A stretch of 64,000 nt of DNA, from NCBI GenBank assembly GCA_001692895.1, contig KV748285.1, positions 62,001 to 126,000 on the forward strand, written 5' to 3'. The translations under genes and the position numbers were made by a program. This DNA comes from Cenococcum geophilum 1.58 (Eukaryota; Ascomycota; Dothideomycetes; Gloniales; Gloniaceae). Shown piece after piece: positions 32,329-46,070 of the stretch. Numbering within the stretch: the first letter of the stretch is position 1; each line of letters opens with the position of its first letter. Below the pieces are notes generated by a model. It was not told the origin of the DNA and searched no databases. It saw only the letters and a list, made by a program, of their open reading frames with translations.

Positions 32329-32590
32329 TGTTGAACGGACGATTAGGAATGAGAACTCTGTTTTATTAAAGAGGGCTCTAGAAGCTCTCTTATATACATT
32401 AGGTAGGTCCCAAATACAATAACGATGACGTCGTTATGTAGTAGGTCATAGTTAAGAGAAATAGGTAATGAGATATTTAATAAGACATACAAGCTTAAGA
32501 TACAAGACAACTGAGATATAGTTCGTATAGACGATCTAGGTCGTCAGACAGTATTACAATAGTAGTAAGGAACTTTAATTTAGGTTAATA
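32329..32590 (-). repeat. LTR of Copia A (left copy)
   Basis: 262 bp, starts TGTTGAACGG. Its end reads TTAATA where the other copy ends TCGACA, consistent with C-to-T and G-to-A changes. It is clearly more mutated than the right copy. Confidence 0.93.
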
Positions 32591-34481
32591 TACCCCCCTA
32601 GCTGCATAGAGCCTTTTAGGCTGCTATAGAAATACTAAAAAGTTATAATAGCAATTTGATGTTAAGTTAAAGGAAATCCTCCATATATTTACCTTACCTA
32701 AATATTATTTAAATTAAATTAAATTAGATCCTTAATATTAACGAGGTTTAATTGCTAAATAAACGTCTTATACTTTTAATAAGGCAGAGCCTTTATTAGG
32801 CCGTCTGCTGTTATATCCGTAGTAGGCACCTATTTAATATTAATACTTCCTTTACAAACTTCCTAGTGGAGCTAGTAGTGATAGATATTAACGTATTAAA
32901 GCTTAGTATTAAGCTTTGTGTTGCTTTTAGTAAGTAGTTAAATTATTTACAGGTTATTACAATATATTATTTACTTCTTATTAGGTTAAATCTAATTTCT
33001 TTAAAGAATCGCTGCCACTAAATTAACTTGGTAGCTGTATGCGATAGGGCTAAGAGCTCTACTTCTGTACTTAATTTTGTTACTAACTTCTACTTTATAG
33101 ATTGCTAGTTAATTAGCCCTCTAAATAAGGTAAATAGATAACCTTTTATGCTCTTTCTACTTACTAGGTTGTCGCTAAATAATATATTACTAGCCCTTAT
33201 AAAGATCTGGTTTATTATATTCTCCTTTAAGTACTTAATTATAAGAGTCTTAGTTTAATTAAGGTAGGTAATTACCCTTATAGCAGCTACGTTGTGAATT
33301 AGTAACGGATTTTATAAGAATTCTAATAGCTTACTTACTATTCTTGCTATATCTAAATAAGTAATATTAGCTATATAGAGTATAGATCCGACTTTCCTCT
33401 AATAGGCGTAGGTATCCTACTTAGAGGCTTACTCTAGATTAGGCTTAAGTTTCTTAATACCTATTAGTGTATATATCTTGCGATAATCTTTAACTTTAAA
33501 GCTTATTATAATTTTGTTAATATAGGAATCCTAACTAAGCTAGAGCTTCCTATTCTTTCTATTATAGATAATTTAAATTCCTAAGAACTAGGTAAGGTTA
33601 CCTAGGTCCTTTATCTTGTACTTTCTTATAAGGTGCTCCTTAAAGGTTTAAAGCTTAAGTAGATCTTTCTTCCTAAATATAGCTGTAATATCATCGACGT
33701 AGAAGAAGACTATTAGCTAATCGTTGTGATATAGGTAAGGCTCCTCCGCCACTAGCTTTAAGCCTTCCTTTTTTAGTATTATTATTAAGTTACCGTGCTA
33801 TAGTAGAGGTAATCGCCTCAATCTATAGAGGGCTCTTTAGAGAAGTAGGTACTTGCCCTTAATTAGAAATCTATCTAGATACTTAACGTATATAACCTTG
33901 TTAATTACGCTATTTGCGAATATATTAATAGCGTCGCCTTACTAGCAGTCTAGGTTAAATATTGCGATAATAGCTATTAAGGCTCTAAACGATCTTATTG
34001 CTAAAGTTGCGGTATAGGTGTTCTTATAAACTAACTCTTATAGATTACCTTATATGTAAAGACAAGCTTTAAATCTCATTAGATATCCGTTAATATTAGT
34101 CTTATATATAAATACCTAAATAATAGGTACAGTTTTAATGTGGATTGTCTTATTAACAACTTAAAACATTCCTTAATTTTAAAGGTCTGTATACTCCTTC
34201 TAAGTAGTAGCCGCGAACTCTTCCTTATATTAATATCTTTAAAGCTTCTTCCAATTCCTAGGCGGCGGTGGGAGCTAATTACAGTGTAGCTTTTTGTAAA
34301 ATGTGAGCCCTATATTAAAGGCTAATCTTTAAGCTAGAAGGCTCTAGTCGGTAACGTTAGTAAGAAAGCCTACGTAAATCTTTAATCGTCCTTTAAGTCT
34401 CTTTCCTTTAACTATATTTTGCTCTTCTATATCGCTATTAATCTTCTTCTTTAGCTTAGCTTTATTAGTTAGAACTATAAT

Positions 34482-34685
34482 TGTTAGTTATATAAGGGGA
34501 TATTACGTAGCTACGGTTTGTAGATAGTATAATAATTGTTCTGTATATCCTCTAAAAAGGGGTAAGGAAGGGCGAGAAGCTTAAGGCTCCTCGCTACGCT
34601 AGTGCCGTAGCGATACGTAACGGCAACTTACCATATATAACGGCAATATGCCTTATATAGTGACTACTTGCCTTTATTCCTAATA
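34482..34685 (-). repeat. LTR of Copia B (left copy)
   Basis: 204 bp, RIP-altered relative to the right copy, and one internal repeat unit shorter. Confidence 0.92.
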
Positions 34686-37600
34686 CTGGCAACTCTTCTT
34701 TTATAGTTACTATCTATATATATATACCGCTTAACTAGCGGAATAAATATCACTCTTTTTTACTTACTACTGCCATTGTAATATAAGTCTCGCTATTCTA
34801 AAATTTGCCTCTTAGCATATGGTGCTTCCTTACTTAGGAGTCGCAGGTAGGTATCTTGTTTAAAGGGCCGCCAAGGCGCTAGTAGTAAGCAAGCTAATCG
34901 CGATTTTCTATCCTGGGGATGGGAAATCCTAATTAGCTAGGTTAAGTCAGGGTCTGTAGAATCTAACTAACTAGATAACTTTAACCGCCGGTCGAAGTTC
35001 CTGGATATCTTAAGACCTTATATAACTAAGAAATTTCTAAAGACTCCCTTTTAACCTAACCTTTAACTTATATATATAGAGTATTTATATTAATAAACGT
35101 CTCTAGTGCCTTATTTAGGTTCGCCTTTATTATCGCATCTGCTGGGTTATCTTAGCTATTAATCTATTAAATCTTAAAGAGTTCTTAACGCTTATAGGAT
35201 TGCTAAAGTGCCATAATATTAATTATAAGGCACTTCTCCTTTATAGTACCAAGCTTAATTAAATACTCGTAGAGGGAATATAAGTTAGTGTATACGATTA
35301 TAGGGATAACGGGAAGTTTAAGTTAATCTATAATTATCTTTAGGGTAGTTCTAATTGCGATTGCTATATTAACTCCGCTAACTATTCTATATATCTCTAA
35401 TGCTAAAATGCTTTAAGTAACGCGCTTATTTTTAGTTAAGCTCTAATAGATAAGATTGCTATAGATTATAAAGTCATTCTCTCTAGTAAATTTATTCGCG
35501 ATAATAATCTTATATCCTAGCTAGGAGCTAAAATCTTTATTATTTATAAACGATTTATTAATAAATATAAAGAGCTTGGCGGTAGGAAGGTTAATAGGTA
35601 CGTAGAGTAGTCCCTAATTAAGATGGTTTATTTACTAAAAAAGACGCTTATTTAGGGTAAGAATATTATCCTTAGTTAGTTCCTAGTGTTAAGCTATAAT
35701 AAAGAGATCGAATAAAGCCTTAGGTTAACAGATAGAAGTAATATAAGCTCTATAAGTACGTTACTCCACGTATCCTTACTTTAGAGAATTAACGTTAATA
35801 ACGTTAATCTTCTTACCTTAACCCTTTTGGCGTAAAGTAATGGAATCCTTATTTAGGGAGAGGATGTATCTATTAAAGAGTAATAGTATTATTAAGTTAA
35901 GCTTTTCCTTTAGCTTTGCTATAAGATTTGCCTTTACTAGCTTATCCTCTTTAAGAGCTAAGAATTGGTCGTCTCCTAAGATAATTATATTATTAGTTTA
36001 TATACCGATAATTCTAAATAGGGTTCCTGTGGTTATAATAAGGAAGTAGGGATCGAATATAGAAGTAGTTATTAAAAGCTTCTCTTTATGGTGTTTACTA
36101 TAGGTAGCCCACCAGTAAGTTCCTGCCTTAGTGATTCTATATAATGGCTTAAGCATAACTATAATCGTATTTTTAGGATACTGGTGGCGAATTTGCTTTA
36201 GAAGGTATACCAATATTAAGCGCTAAAGGTGCGTCTCTAATTGGGTATAGGCTTAAGTAATATCTTATAAATAAACCGCTATTCTATTCTTTATTAAGGA
36301 GGGAGCTAATATAATAATGACTTGCTAACTAGCTCGTTAAATTATAGAAGATTGTGTAAGAATTATCTCTTTACTATTATCGTTATAACCTTAGATAATA
36401 AGCCTTAATTTCTTAAATAGGGCGTTAGTAGCTTTGCCCTTAATCTTATTAACCATTTTTAACTTAAAGATGCGAACTCTATCGAACTTAATAGGGTTAT
36501 ATTTCTTAAATTTAAAGACTCCTCTTATAATAAGACTATCGATCTCCTGCTTGTTAGATGCTTAGAAAGGAGCTCCTAAGGTTATAATACAACCTTCCTT
36601 TTAGAGCTATTTTACGAGCTTAAAGTCAGCCTTCTCTTTAGCTGTTATAAAGGCCATTAATAACTTAACTTTATTCTTAATGGTAGCAACAAATTATTCT
36701 TTAAAATTAATAAGGTGTTGGCGATTTTGTAATCCCTTTAGGCGACCTCTACCGTATTATAATTGTGGTGTATTTACTATAATTATATCGGGATTATAGT
36801 TACCTTCTAGAGTATATTAATTGTAGTTTTTTTAAGGGTATCTTCTAGGGCATCCTATAAAGGCTTAGAATTATTATCTTTATAGTAAGGCTTAATAATA
36901 GTTAAATGGAATTAAGTGGGTTTATAAGGCATCTAAATAGTATAAGTTTGGCTATTAATTATAATAAGTTAGTATAGGCCTAACCATCCTCCCTTTTTAT
37001 GCTATACGCGTACCTTAGACTAGAGTAGCAGATTAAGCGTAGTTAAGGTGTTTGGGCTATTTCTTATTCCTAGTGCGTTGTTAACCTAGCGTATGGCGTA
37101 GAGATATTATACCTCCTTTGTTACCTTATAAATAGCCTTGGCTCGTTATATAACGGAGGGAGATAGTAGAGAATTATTAGTTATTTAAGGGTAGGCGCTA
37201 AAGACTAGCAACGTAGGTATAAGTCTATTTAGGCCAGCGGAATTATTAATAGCTTTAACAGCTATTTATAAGGTAAGTTCTTTACTAGCGTCCTTTAGTT
37301 CTAAAGAGATAATCTTATATACGCGGCGTAATAGCGCGTAATATTATTTTACTTTTTTAATACTATTATATGCCTTAACGGGGACTTCCTTAACCTTAAT
37401 TGCTATTGCCTTTATCTGTTATTAGAACTCTATAAATAAGAAGTTCTTTTTTATGTTATAGATAATTTAATTAGGGGGTCCTAAATAGATATTAATCTAG
37501 TATAACTAAAGGGTATCCTATGCGTTTCTGGCTAATATATCTTTTAAGAAACGCGCGGTTTAAAAGGAAGTTAAGAAGTTAATAACTTAGAGCACTAGCT

Positions 37601-40349
37601 TACCACTAAGATATATAACGTTAATAATAATATAGAAGTTAAAGTTGTAGTTATCTTTAAGGGTAAACTTAAATCGGCTAGGGGACTTCTGGTTTATTTA
37701 GTANTAATAGCAGTACTTTATAAGATGCTTAATTGCCTTAACCTTAACTTTATAGCCTATTCGCTAAAGAACCCTAAGCAATTAATAAATAGATAGGTAG
37801 CCAAAACAATGGTATAGTTGGCGTAATTTTAACTTAGTTAAGTGGCTTTAAGTAACACTCTTTTCTAGTTAATAAAGGAGTAACTAGGGGTGACCCTATT
37901 TACGTATAACGGGCACCTAATTATTTCCCTAAATAAGTATATTTTTAAGGTTATTAAGCTTAACGCCTAATTTATCTATATCTCTAATGTAAAATAGAAA
38001 TAGGGTGTTTATAAAAATAACGTGAAAAGTGATATACTCTAAGGGGGTTTAAACCCTAATTGTGCTAAGAGAGATTATAGTACCCTTACTAAAATAAATC
38101 GTGTGTTAGCCTACCGTTAAATAGTTAATCTAAACAGAGCTATTAAGCTGCTAAAGGGCTTAAACTTAAGGTTTTCCTGCTATAGATACTCCTGCGGCTC
38201 TAGTATCCGGTATAATACTATAGAAGACGTTCGCCGAGTATCTGTCGTTAAAGGAAAACGCGGAGCTCTCCTTTGGCTTATTAAAGATATCTAACTTTAT
38301 AATAAAATGGAGCGTAGATTAGTTATTAAGAACAGCAACGGTTTATATACTATTTACCTTACCATACTTAGTAAAGTATTGGTTAGGTAAGTAGTCCTTA
38401 ATTTCCATATCTATAAGGAGCTGTTTAGTCTTATTAACCTTACCCTTAAGATCTTCTACGCCTTTATATTAAACTAGGAAGCTTTAAAAGTAGGCCGCAG
38501 TAACCTTATAATTTTTAATGTTTTTTATACTCTAACGGAACTTATTATATGCCTCTTTTCGCTTATTAAGGGAGTGTCTAGTTAACTAGTAATTTGGCTT
38601 CTTATAAATATAGTACTTTTTCTAGCGATTACCTCGAAATGAACCTCTATGAGGACCTCTATAATTACCTTATATTTAACGTTAATTATACCCTTTTCCG
38701 TATTCCCTACCACGGCTACTATATATTTGATTAGTTTAGTTATAATTATATTAGTTGGGAGTACTTAGTTAGGTAAGGTTTTCGGTATAGAGCTATTAAG
38801 ATTCTTATGTTTGCATTATAGTACCTATAGTAGAGCGTAGCTTAGTATATACTTCTTTAAACGTGTCTATAGGTTTATATAGCGCTAAGTTGCACTTAGG
38901 AACGCTATGGCATACTAAGATAACCTAGTCCCTTAGGCTGTTCTCGTTTTAGTAAGTTTTAGTAAGGCTATATTAGATTTTTAGAGTTTATTAAAGAGTA
39001 GTTAAAGGCACTCTAAATAAGTCTTTATTGGGTTAGAAGCAATAACTCTCTAAAATATAGTCTCCCGCTATTTAGATATATAAAGTTAGCGATTCTTATT
39101 AGTTTTAAAGTGGGCTTTAGTAAGCTAAAGCATTATATTAAAGTTATAGTTTTTACCCGTAATATGGTTATAATAGAATATTGCCGCCCGTCCCTTTAAT
39201 ATAATAGAGAAAGCGTAATAGTACTAGTGGCGTTAAATTCCGACCTTATTGTAATAGTTATAAAAGACCTGTAGTTTTGCTCTAAGCATATTGTATAGTT
39301 CTCCTCTAAACTTCTTCTCTTCGTCCGAATATACCTTTATTAGATTTATAACTTCTTATAGTAAAGGCTTACCGGTTAGCTGGAGTAGAGAAGCTAGAGG
39401 CGGCGGAGGTAGAGAAAGAGTACCCCTTAGTGGGAGGGCACCTCTAGGTAGGAGAGTACCTCTAGGTAGGAGAGTAGTGTTCTAGGGTTTTTGTTTTAAA
39501 TTAAAGTTGCCTTTTAAAGAATATAGGTTAGTTCTAGGTTTCCGTAGTTAATATATAATTTTAGCCTTTGTCCATACTAGTTCTTCTATATTAGTAATAA
39601 CGGCCTAAATATTACTAGTAATTGGGTTACCGTTTTTAGTAACGTATACCCCGTTCCTATAAAGGAAGTCTTAAAAATCCTAAATAATATTAACATTGCT
39701 AAGTGCCTAGGTATTAGCGGTCCATCCTATAAAATCCTCCCTAAAATATTCCCATAGCTGTATATTGGCGTAGTGTCTACTTTAGTAGAATATAATATAG
39801 TATAGGAGAAAGCTATTAACTTGTTTTATAGTACAAGTTATTATATTAAAGGTAAATTCATCCCAATTTTTATTAATAAGTTTCGCGTATAAAGCTACCC
39901 CTAGTAGTAAGGAGTCTTCCCAGTTATTTAAAGTAGGCGTAGCTATATTTTTAGAGGGAGGGAAGTGTTATTAGCGTAGGGATTGTCGTTTAGTACGCAT
40001 TTGTGATATATATTTGTCGTTTAGTACGCGTTTATTGTTTAGTACGCGTTTAGATGTGTATTTGCGATTATAGGGCTTAGGACTAGTTCTAGCCTTAAAT
40101 CGCAAAGACTTATAAAGCGTGTTATTCTGCGTAATAAATGTAAGAATCCGTAATTTTAGAAAGGCTTAGGACCAGTTCTAGCCTTTAGATTCTTAGATTT
40201 ATAAAAGAGTTTTATTTAAGGTTTAGGACCAGTTCTAACCTTAAAAGATAGCTTCCTTTAGTATAAGTAGCACTAGTACAGTAGCTTGTCTCTTCTTAGT
40301 AGAAACCTTACTGTTCTATAGTATAATAGTAAAGTTAACTACTAATTAG
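34686..40349 (-). pseudogene. Copia B gag-pol remnant
   Basis: The clearest surviving piece is 36213-35998: KPLYRITKAGTYWWATYSKHH followed by STIFDPYFLI-type sequence, the Copia RT segment usually written KPLYG-PEAG, and then IQTNNIIILGDDQF where relatives have QTDDT. RNase H would lie below 35.6 kb and integrase above 37 kb. No frame exceeds about 71 codons. One ambiguous base (N) occurs at 37704. Confidence 0.8.
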
Positions 40350-40573
40350 TGTTGGTTACATAAGGGGATATCACATAGCTATGGTTCGTAGATAGTATAA
40401 TAATTATTCTATATATCCTCCAAAAAGGGGTAAAAAAGGGCGAGGAGCTTAAGGCTCCCCGCTACGCTAGTGCCGCAGTGACACGTAACGGCAACTTGCC
40501 GCACGTAACGGCAACTTGCTATACGTGACGGCAATATACCTTATATAGTGACTACTTGCCTTTATTCCCAACA
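40350..40573 (-). repeat. LTR of Copia B (right copy)
   Basis: 224 bp, TG...CA ends, better preserved copy with several intact CpG and CpA sites. Confidence 0.92.
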
Positions 40574-43511
40574 ATAATATAGTATAGCTTCTTTACTAAG
40601 GTGTTTAAGGATAGTAGTAGAGGCTCCGGTAAGTTAGGTTTTAGTATTTTATTTAGGGTAAAAAGCCCTAAAGCTAAGTCGTCTTTAGAGCTTAAATCTT
40701 ATTACTTACTACTCTTAATATTAGGCTCTTTCTTATTTCCACTAGATTCCACCTATTATCTCCCTTTAGTATTAACTTAAATCTCGTCTTAAGTCTCTTC
40801 GCTTTTATTAGATAACAATTCTAATTCGTCTTAAAAATCCTATATTTAATAGACATTAATAATTTCTAATATTTAGTTAGTTCTAACTCGGAGTACATTT
40901 GCTAGATCTGGCTGTAAGTTATTATAAAGTAACCGCTTATTAAACTTTATATCTCTTATTCTAATGACCTTTTTCTAACTAGGAATGTAGATTCGGAATA
41001 TATTTATTAAATTATACCCTACTAGATATCCTATATAGGCCCTTAGCGTAAGCTTATTTAGGCATAAAATATTATATTTAAGAGGGTAGGCCCTATAGCC
41101 GTAGGCTTATAGGTGGCCTATATTTAGTTTTAGTGGTAATATACCTATAGCTAACTAGATTTTTTTAAAAGGCGTTTACCACCTAAGTCTTTTACTAGGC
41201 GTTTAATTAAGTAGATAGGTAGCTACTTTATAAACTTTAGAATATAGCTCCTTTAATAGATAGGCCTTAATTCTTATACACCGAGCCTTCTATATAATTA
41301 CCCCCCTAAATCGTTTTGCTAGACCGTTCTATAATTAAGTATTAGGTGCTAATCTTTTAAGACTAATTCCTTATTTAGCTGCCTATTGCTTAAATTCGCC
41401 TATAAGAGACGTCTCCCTATTTATATGGATAATAGCTACCTTAAAGCCATATCGTCGTTTAATAATATTACAATATTTAATAATAATTTAGGTAAGGGAC
41501 GACTTCTTAGCCATTATCTCTACCTTATTTATTCGTGTTGCGTTATTAAGGAAGTATACCGCGTACTTATTGCTATTAAATATAACTATTCCGGGTATTA
41601 AATTAAGGTAGATTTTATAGAAAGGAACTAGCGACTAAGTTAGAGGTTTTCTAAATACTACCTTATAAGCTTTACTTACTCTATATAATTTATATTCTAC
41701 CGTCATTAGGCCTTTTATAATCGCGCCCGTTACTAACTAAGGTAGTTACTTAATCGCGTCTTTTCCTACATAGCCTATTCGCTAGTGCTATATATAGCCT
41801 TCTGCCTAATTTAGCAAAGGCTTTAATAAATGCTTTATTAGCTTTAATTAAGTCGCAAATAAAGCCTTAGGTAAGTTACTTTTTGGCTTATTATATTTAA
41901 TGGTGTTTTAACCATAGTGGCGGCTATAGTAGGCATACGTCTCGTTGTTGCTATAGAAGAAAGTGTTCTCTTTATTGTTCTAGTAGACTCCCTTATTATT
42001 AAGCTTATTAAGATATACTAAGTTGGTATAGAAGCCTAGTATAAAGGCTGCTCCTAAGAGCTATATCTATCTCTTCCCTTTTAGGTTATTAATTGTAACT
42101 GCAGCTATACTATAGCCTACGATTTCTTCTATATGCGAGCCTGTGTAGACGCGTTCTAATATAGGCTTAATATCGCTGATAAACCTAGCTCTATTATTAA
42201 AGATATGTTCCTAAGTTAAGAATTACACTATCGCGAAGCTTATAATTAGAAGTTATGTTATTAGATCCTATATAATAAACTATAAAGTTTCTAGTAGGCC
42301 CTTATAAGCTCTAATTGCTACCTTCCTTTAGCTTTTTATTGGCTTAATTATCCTTCTTATTAGCTTAATCGTCCTTTTTAATTTGCTTAATACGAGCCTT
42401 AATTTCGGGCGTTATATTAGTAATCTTCTTATCCACCTTCTTTTAAATTTTGTTACTTGGTTTAAACCACAATAGGCGAGGAATTAACTCTACGATATAC
42501 TAGTATTTGTTAAAGTAGTGACGCTTTCCGCATAGGCACTCTAGCGGCGGTTGCCTTTCCTTCTTTTACTTATCTGCTAATAATTAAGGCTTTAATTTAG
42601 GCTTTAAATTTAGTGACTTATCTTTAAAGGTAACTCCAAAGGATCCTCCTTATAGGGTTTTGCCCTTCTAGGCAAGGTCCGTATAATAGTAGTTTCAGTA
42701 TATTTTAACCAGTTTAAAGAAGGTAGGAAGCGTCTTTTTCTCCTACTTACGCTTATTAAGCTCATTCTTCCAATATTCTAACTAGCTTGGTGTAATTAAT
42801 TTAACTATATATATAAAGTCTTTTACTAAACAATTACTATCTACCTTAGGTAGAGCTTATTCCTTATACTTAGTATATACCTTCTCCTACTCTTATAACT
42901 AGACCTTAAAGTTCTAGTTCTAAGGTGCCTTCTTCAGCCTTATATATTAAGTGGCTATTTAAAGCTTTTAGGCGTGGTTAGTTGGAGTAATTCTCTTCTT
43001 AAGAGATACTAAGACGTTATAGGTGGTGGTGCATTTAAATATATAGATAAGGTAGGTACGTAAGATGGAGCTTAGGATATAGCTGCGTAACGTATTAAGA
43101 GCTAACAGCTGTTTTTTATATAGCTTTATATTGTCCCTATAGTCGGCTTTAAGCGTACGGAGCTCCTCCTTCTTCTCCTTATCTAGGTCCGCGAGCTTTA
43201 TCTTCCCCCAGCTATTAGCATCCTTAGGTAAGGCATAAATAGGTTCTTTAAGCTGTGGCAGATCGGTCTTAGGTATTAATAGGTTAATATACTTCTAGAG
43301 ACAATTATTATTTGCTTTTAACTTAATAACCTTAATCTATTTGTCCTAATTATTTAGGCTTATAAGGATAACGGATGATATAATAACGGGAGGGGTTTCT
43401 TGTTGAGAAGTTATTGTGGGTAGTTGTCTATAATTAAGATAATAATTGAAATTAATGGGAATAAAGGCTTTGGAATTAAAGATAATGCAGTAGACGGCCT
43501 AGGCTTATAAC

Positions 43512-43773
43512 TGTTGAACGGACGATTAGGAATAAGAACTCTATTTTATTAAAGAGGGCTCTAGAAGCTCTCTTATATATATTAGGTAGGTCCCAAATAC
43601 AATAACAACGACGTTGTCATGTAGTAGGTCATAGTTAAGAGAAACAGGTAATGAGATGTTCGATGAGACATACGAGCTTAAGATACGAGACAACTGAGAC
43701 ATAGTTCGTATAGACGATCTAGGTCGTCAGACAGTATTACGATGGTAGTAAGGAACTTCGATTCAGGTCGACA
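43512..43773 (-). repeat. LTR of Copia A (right copy)
   Basis: 262 bp with intact TG...CA ends, followed by the GGTGT duplication at 43774-43778. Much less RIP-mutated than the left copy. Confidence 0.93.
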
Positions 43774-43778
43774 GGTGT

Positions 43779-44352
43779 TAATGCTCAATCTTTTTCACTC
43801 GTTTCGAACAAGGCTTTTCGACCTAGGTAAAGATTCTATGAGATATTACGATACTACAGAGCACTTAGCGCTTGAAATGTACGAACGGATCTGAGGGCCT
43901 TCAGCAAAATTCATCTGACTTTTGAGATGCTCTTTACCCTCAGCGCTACTGCGAAGTTTCTGAAAGACTTCGGAGACACGCAGCTCTCCATTGGGGTCTC
44001 CAATTGGGGTCTTCTGTGATGACCTTGGCTGGAGAGGATAAATTTCGGGAAACAGATTCGACTTAATGCTGTGGGTTGCGATATTAGAGGCCGTGGGCGG
44101 TGATGTGCGTTGACGTCGAAGTAGACAGTGAACGGATATGGATGACTTCTCAGATCTCGAGATGCTTGGCGAGAGACTAACTTCTTGCGTGAGAGTAGTT
44201 ATCTCTAAAATACTACGAGCTAAAAGCTCTTTATCTTCTCTATCGCCTCCACGTTGTGGTGATATCATAGCTCTATTCTACAAGAAGTTGGACATGGGCA
44301 GTCGGTCGATTTTGGTCCAAAATCTACGAAGATGCATTTCAAAATCCTAGCT
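43779..44352 (-). other. Single-copy DNA between A and D, with a 140-codon frame of unknown identity
   Basis: Composition is normal here, unlike the flanking repeats. The minus frame 44268-43846 (140 codons, Ser-rich, MISPQRGG start) is preceded by a readable stretch MHLRRFWTKIDRLPMSNFL ending in a stop at about 44290. I do not recognise it. It may be a relic of the gene discussed left of element A. Confidence 0.25.
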
Positions 44353-44484
44353 TACGTCCCACGACGATGTATCTCGCCGCTTAATATCCTAGATATATGA
44401 TTATAGTATATTTATGAAGATATAATTACCTAAAGAATCTATTATATCAAACATATATATTATGACTACCGTGGTTGGGACGTA
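44353..44484. mobile_element. Possible 132-bp mariner-like MITE
   Basis: Starts TACGTCCCA (44353-44361) and ends in its reverse complement TGGGACGTA (44476-44484), with weaker matching just inside. TA at both tips fits a Tc1/mariner duplication. Interior is AT-rich and non-coding. The inverted repeat is short, so this is tentative. Confidence 0.4.
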
Positions 44485-45361
44485 GCTCATAGAAAAAGGC
44501 AAAAACCGATTTTTAAAACATTCAGTTATCACCAGAGCTGCGACTATAAGCTCTCAGACGCTTCGCAGAAGATTTTGGGGGGTATAGGGAGCCGTTGCAC
44601 GTGCTTCCCCTGCGTTGTTTCGCAGCAACACTGACGTCTGAGCAAAAAAATAATGGACCCGACAACGATATTGCGCAAAAGTTACCAGCGTACAGGCACT
44701 ATGGTGTCTCACGCGCAGACGTTGGGCACAATAGGCAAGCGGCAGTATCAACCTCGGTGGACACCCACAGTCCCACCAGTGTGGTCAGTAATAAATCTTA
44801 TCATGATAAGATCAATCAATAATCGTTATCGAAGATTATCGCTTATTACTTACTTATTTCAATAATTACTAATAATTTCTTGGCGCACCCCACCATAGAG
44901 CAAAATATTAAATCTTCTGGTTTCTCTAGGTATTATATATAATTATAGCTTTAGAAGCTAATTCCTCTCTTCTTATAGGTACTCTTAATTTAATTAATGC
45001 CTCTAGTATATAATAAGAGAGGAGTTTAAGGTCCCTAATTTATTAATACTCCTGCCTACTAAACAATAATAAGCTAAAGCTTAATAGAAAAGGCCGTAAG
45101 ATTATTTACTACTTTAAGTGCTTATATAGCGCATTAGCAACTACCAACCTCTAGAATTACTTAAAGTTAAAGTATTAAATTATTCTAGTAGTTAGCAATA
45201 GTAGTACCAAAGTTATAGTATATAAGAAATTAAAGCAACTCTATAATAAAGCTTCCGCCTAAAATAATATAACTAAGTTTAATTCCTAAGTGCTTAAGAA
45301 GATTTTTAATAAGGACGTTATTAAACAGGCTCTTCTTAACTTAATTATTATATAAAACCTT

Positions 45362-45632
45362 TGTATAATTACAGCACCTATTATACCAACCGCGTACTTA
45401 CGCGCTCGGTACGCCGAGTACGCGTTTACGCGTTTGGTGCACCAACCACCCGCTTATATATCTGGTGCACTTCTAAAGCACTGACTAATTAGAGGGGAGG
45501 CGCATCAGTATATAGACTACGTAGTCTGCTTCATATAATCGACAGTCACCACCGTCTAAATGAGCATATGATACTATACGTATTTCGTGCCCCTAGACAC
45601 GACTTATTTGTACCATTAAATTGGTACAAACA
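45362..45632 (+). repeat. 5' LTR of Copia C
   Basis: 271 bp. It contains the inverted repeat TGTACCA...TGGTACA just inside its end. It has slightly more C-to-T/G-to-A changes than the 3' LTR. Confidence 0.94.
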
Positions 45633-46070
45633 CTGATTAGTGAGCGCGTACAGATCAGCAATCACTTAACACCTCCCCCTGAGCGATACTCGACAGCGAC
45701 CACCTGTTTATATCCTAGTACGACCTGCTAGAAGGTCGGAAGTTGGGGATTACGGACCTATTACCAACTCTGTATACTTATTTAAGTCTTAGTATAGTTT
45801 ACTGGAAGTATAATAGACGTAAATACAGACCTGTATAGGAACCCCCTACCCTTGAACCTCAAACCCCTATTCTTACTATACCTCCCCTAGACCCCTTATG
45901 GAGACCCCTTACCCTTCTATAAACCGCTACGGACCCGTTAATTACCTTTATAGACCGTTATAAGCCCTTACAGAAACCTTTTACCCTCCTGTAAACCCTT
46001 ACGGACCTATTATCCGCCTTTATGGACTACTATAAGACCCTTCTACCCGCTACGTATAATACTATATAGT

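Larger units (their letters stand above)
34482..40573 (-). mobile_element. Copia-type LTR retrotransposon B, nested in A
   Basis: LTRs start TGTTAGTTATATAAGGGG (34482-34685, 204 bp) and TGTTGGTTACATAAGGGG (40350-40573, 224 bp) and end TAATA and CAACA. The 5-bp target duplication ATAAT flanks both sides (34477-34481 and 40574-40578). Length 6.09 kb. The right LTR has one extra copy of a ~20-bp CGTAACGGCAACTTGCC repeat, which explains the length difference. Confidence 0.93.
32591..43511 (-). pseudogene. Copia A gag-pol remnant
   Basis: Minus-strand reading gives a Copia RT core (FFYVDDI, Tyr-Val-Asp-Asp at 33690-33701). Near 41230-41330 comes an integrase-like tail with a K-R-F-x-G-V-I pattern and ARCIRIK. 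Frames are closed every few tens of codons by TAA/TAG. The coding region is split by element B between integrase and RT. Entirely non-functional. Confidence 0.75.
32329..43773 (-). mobile_element. Copia-type LTR retrotransposon A, containing element B
   Basis: Bounded by 262-bp LTRs starting TGTTGAACGG and flanked by the 5-bp target duplication GGTGT (32324-32328 and 43774-43778). Without B and its duplication, A is about 5.35 kb, a normal size. Coding relics read on the minus strand: integrase remains at about 41-42 kb and the reverse transcriptase box at 33690-33701, in the Copia order integrase before RT. RIP has removed all long frames. Confidence 0.93.
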
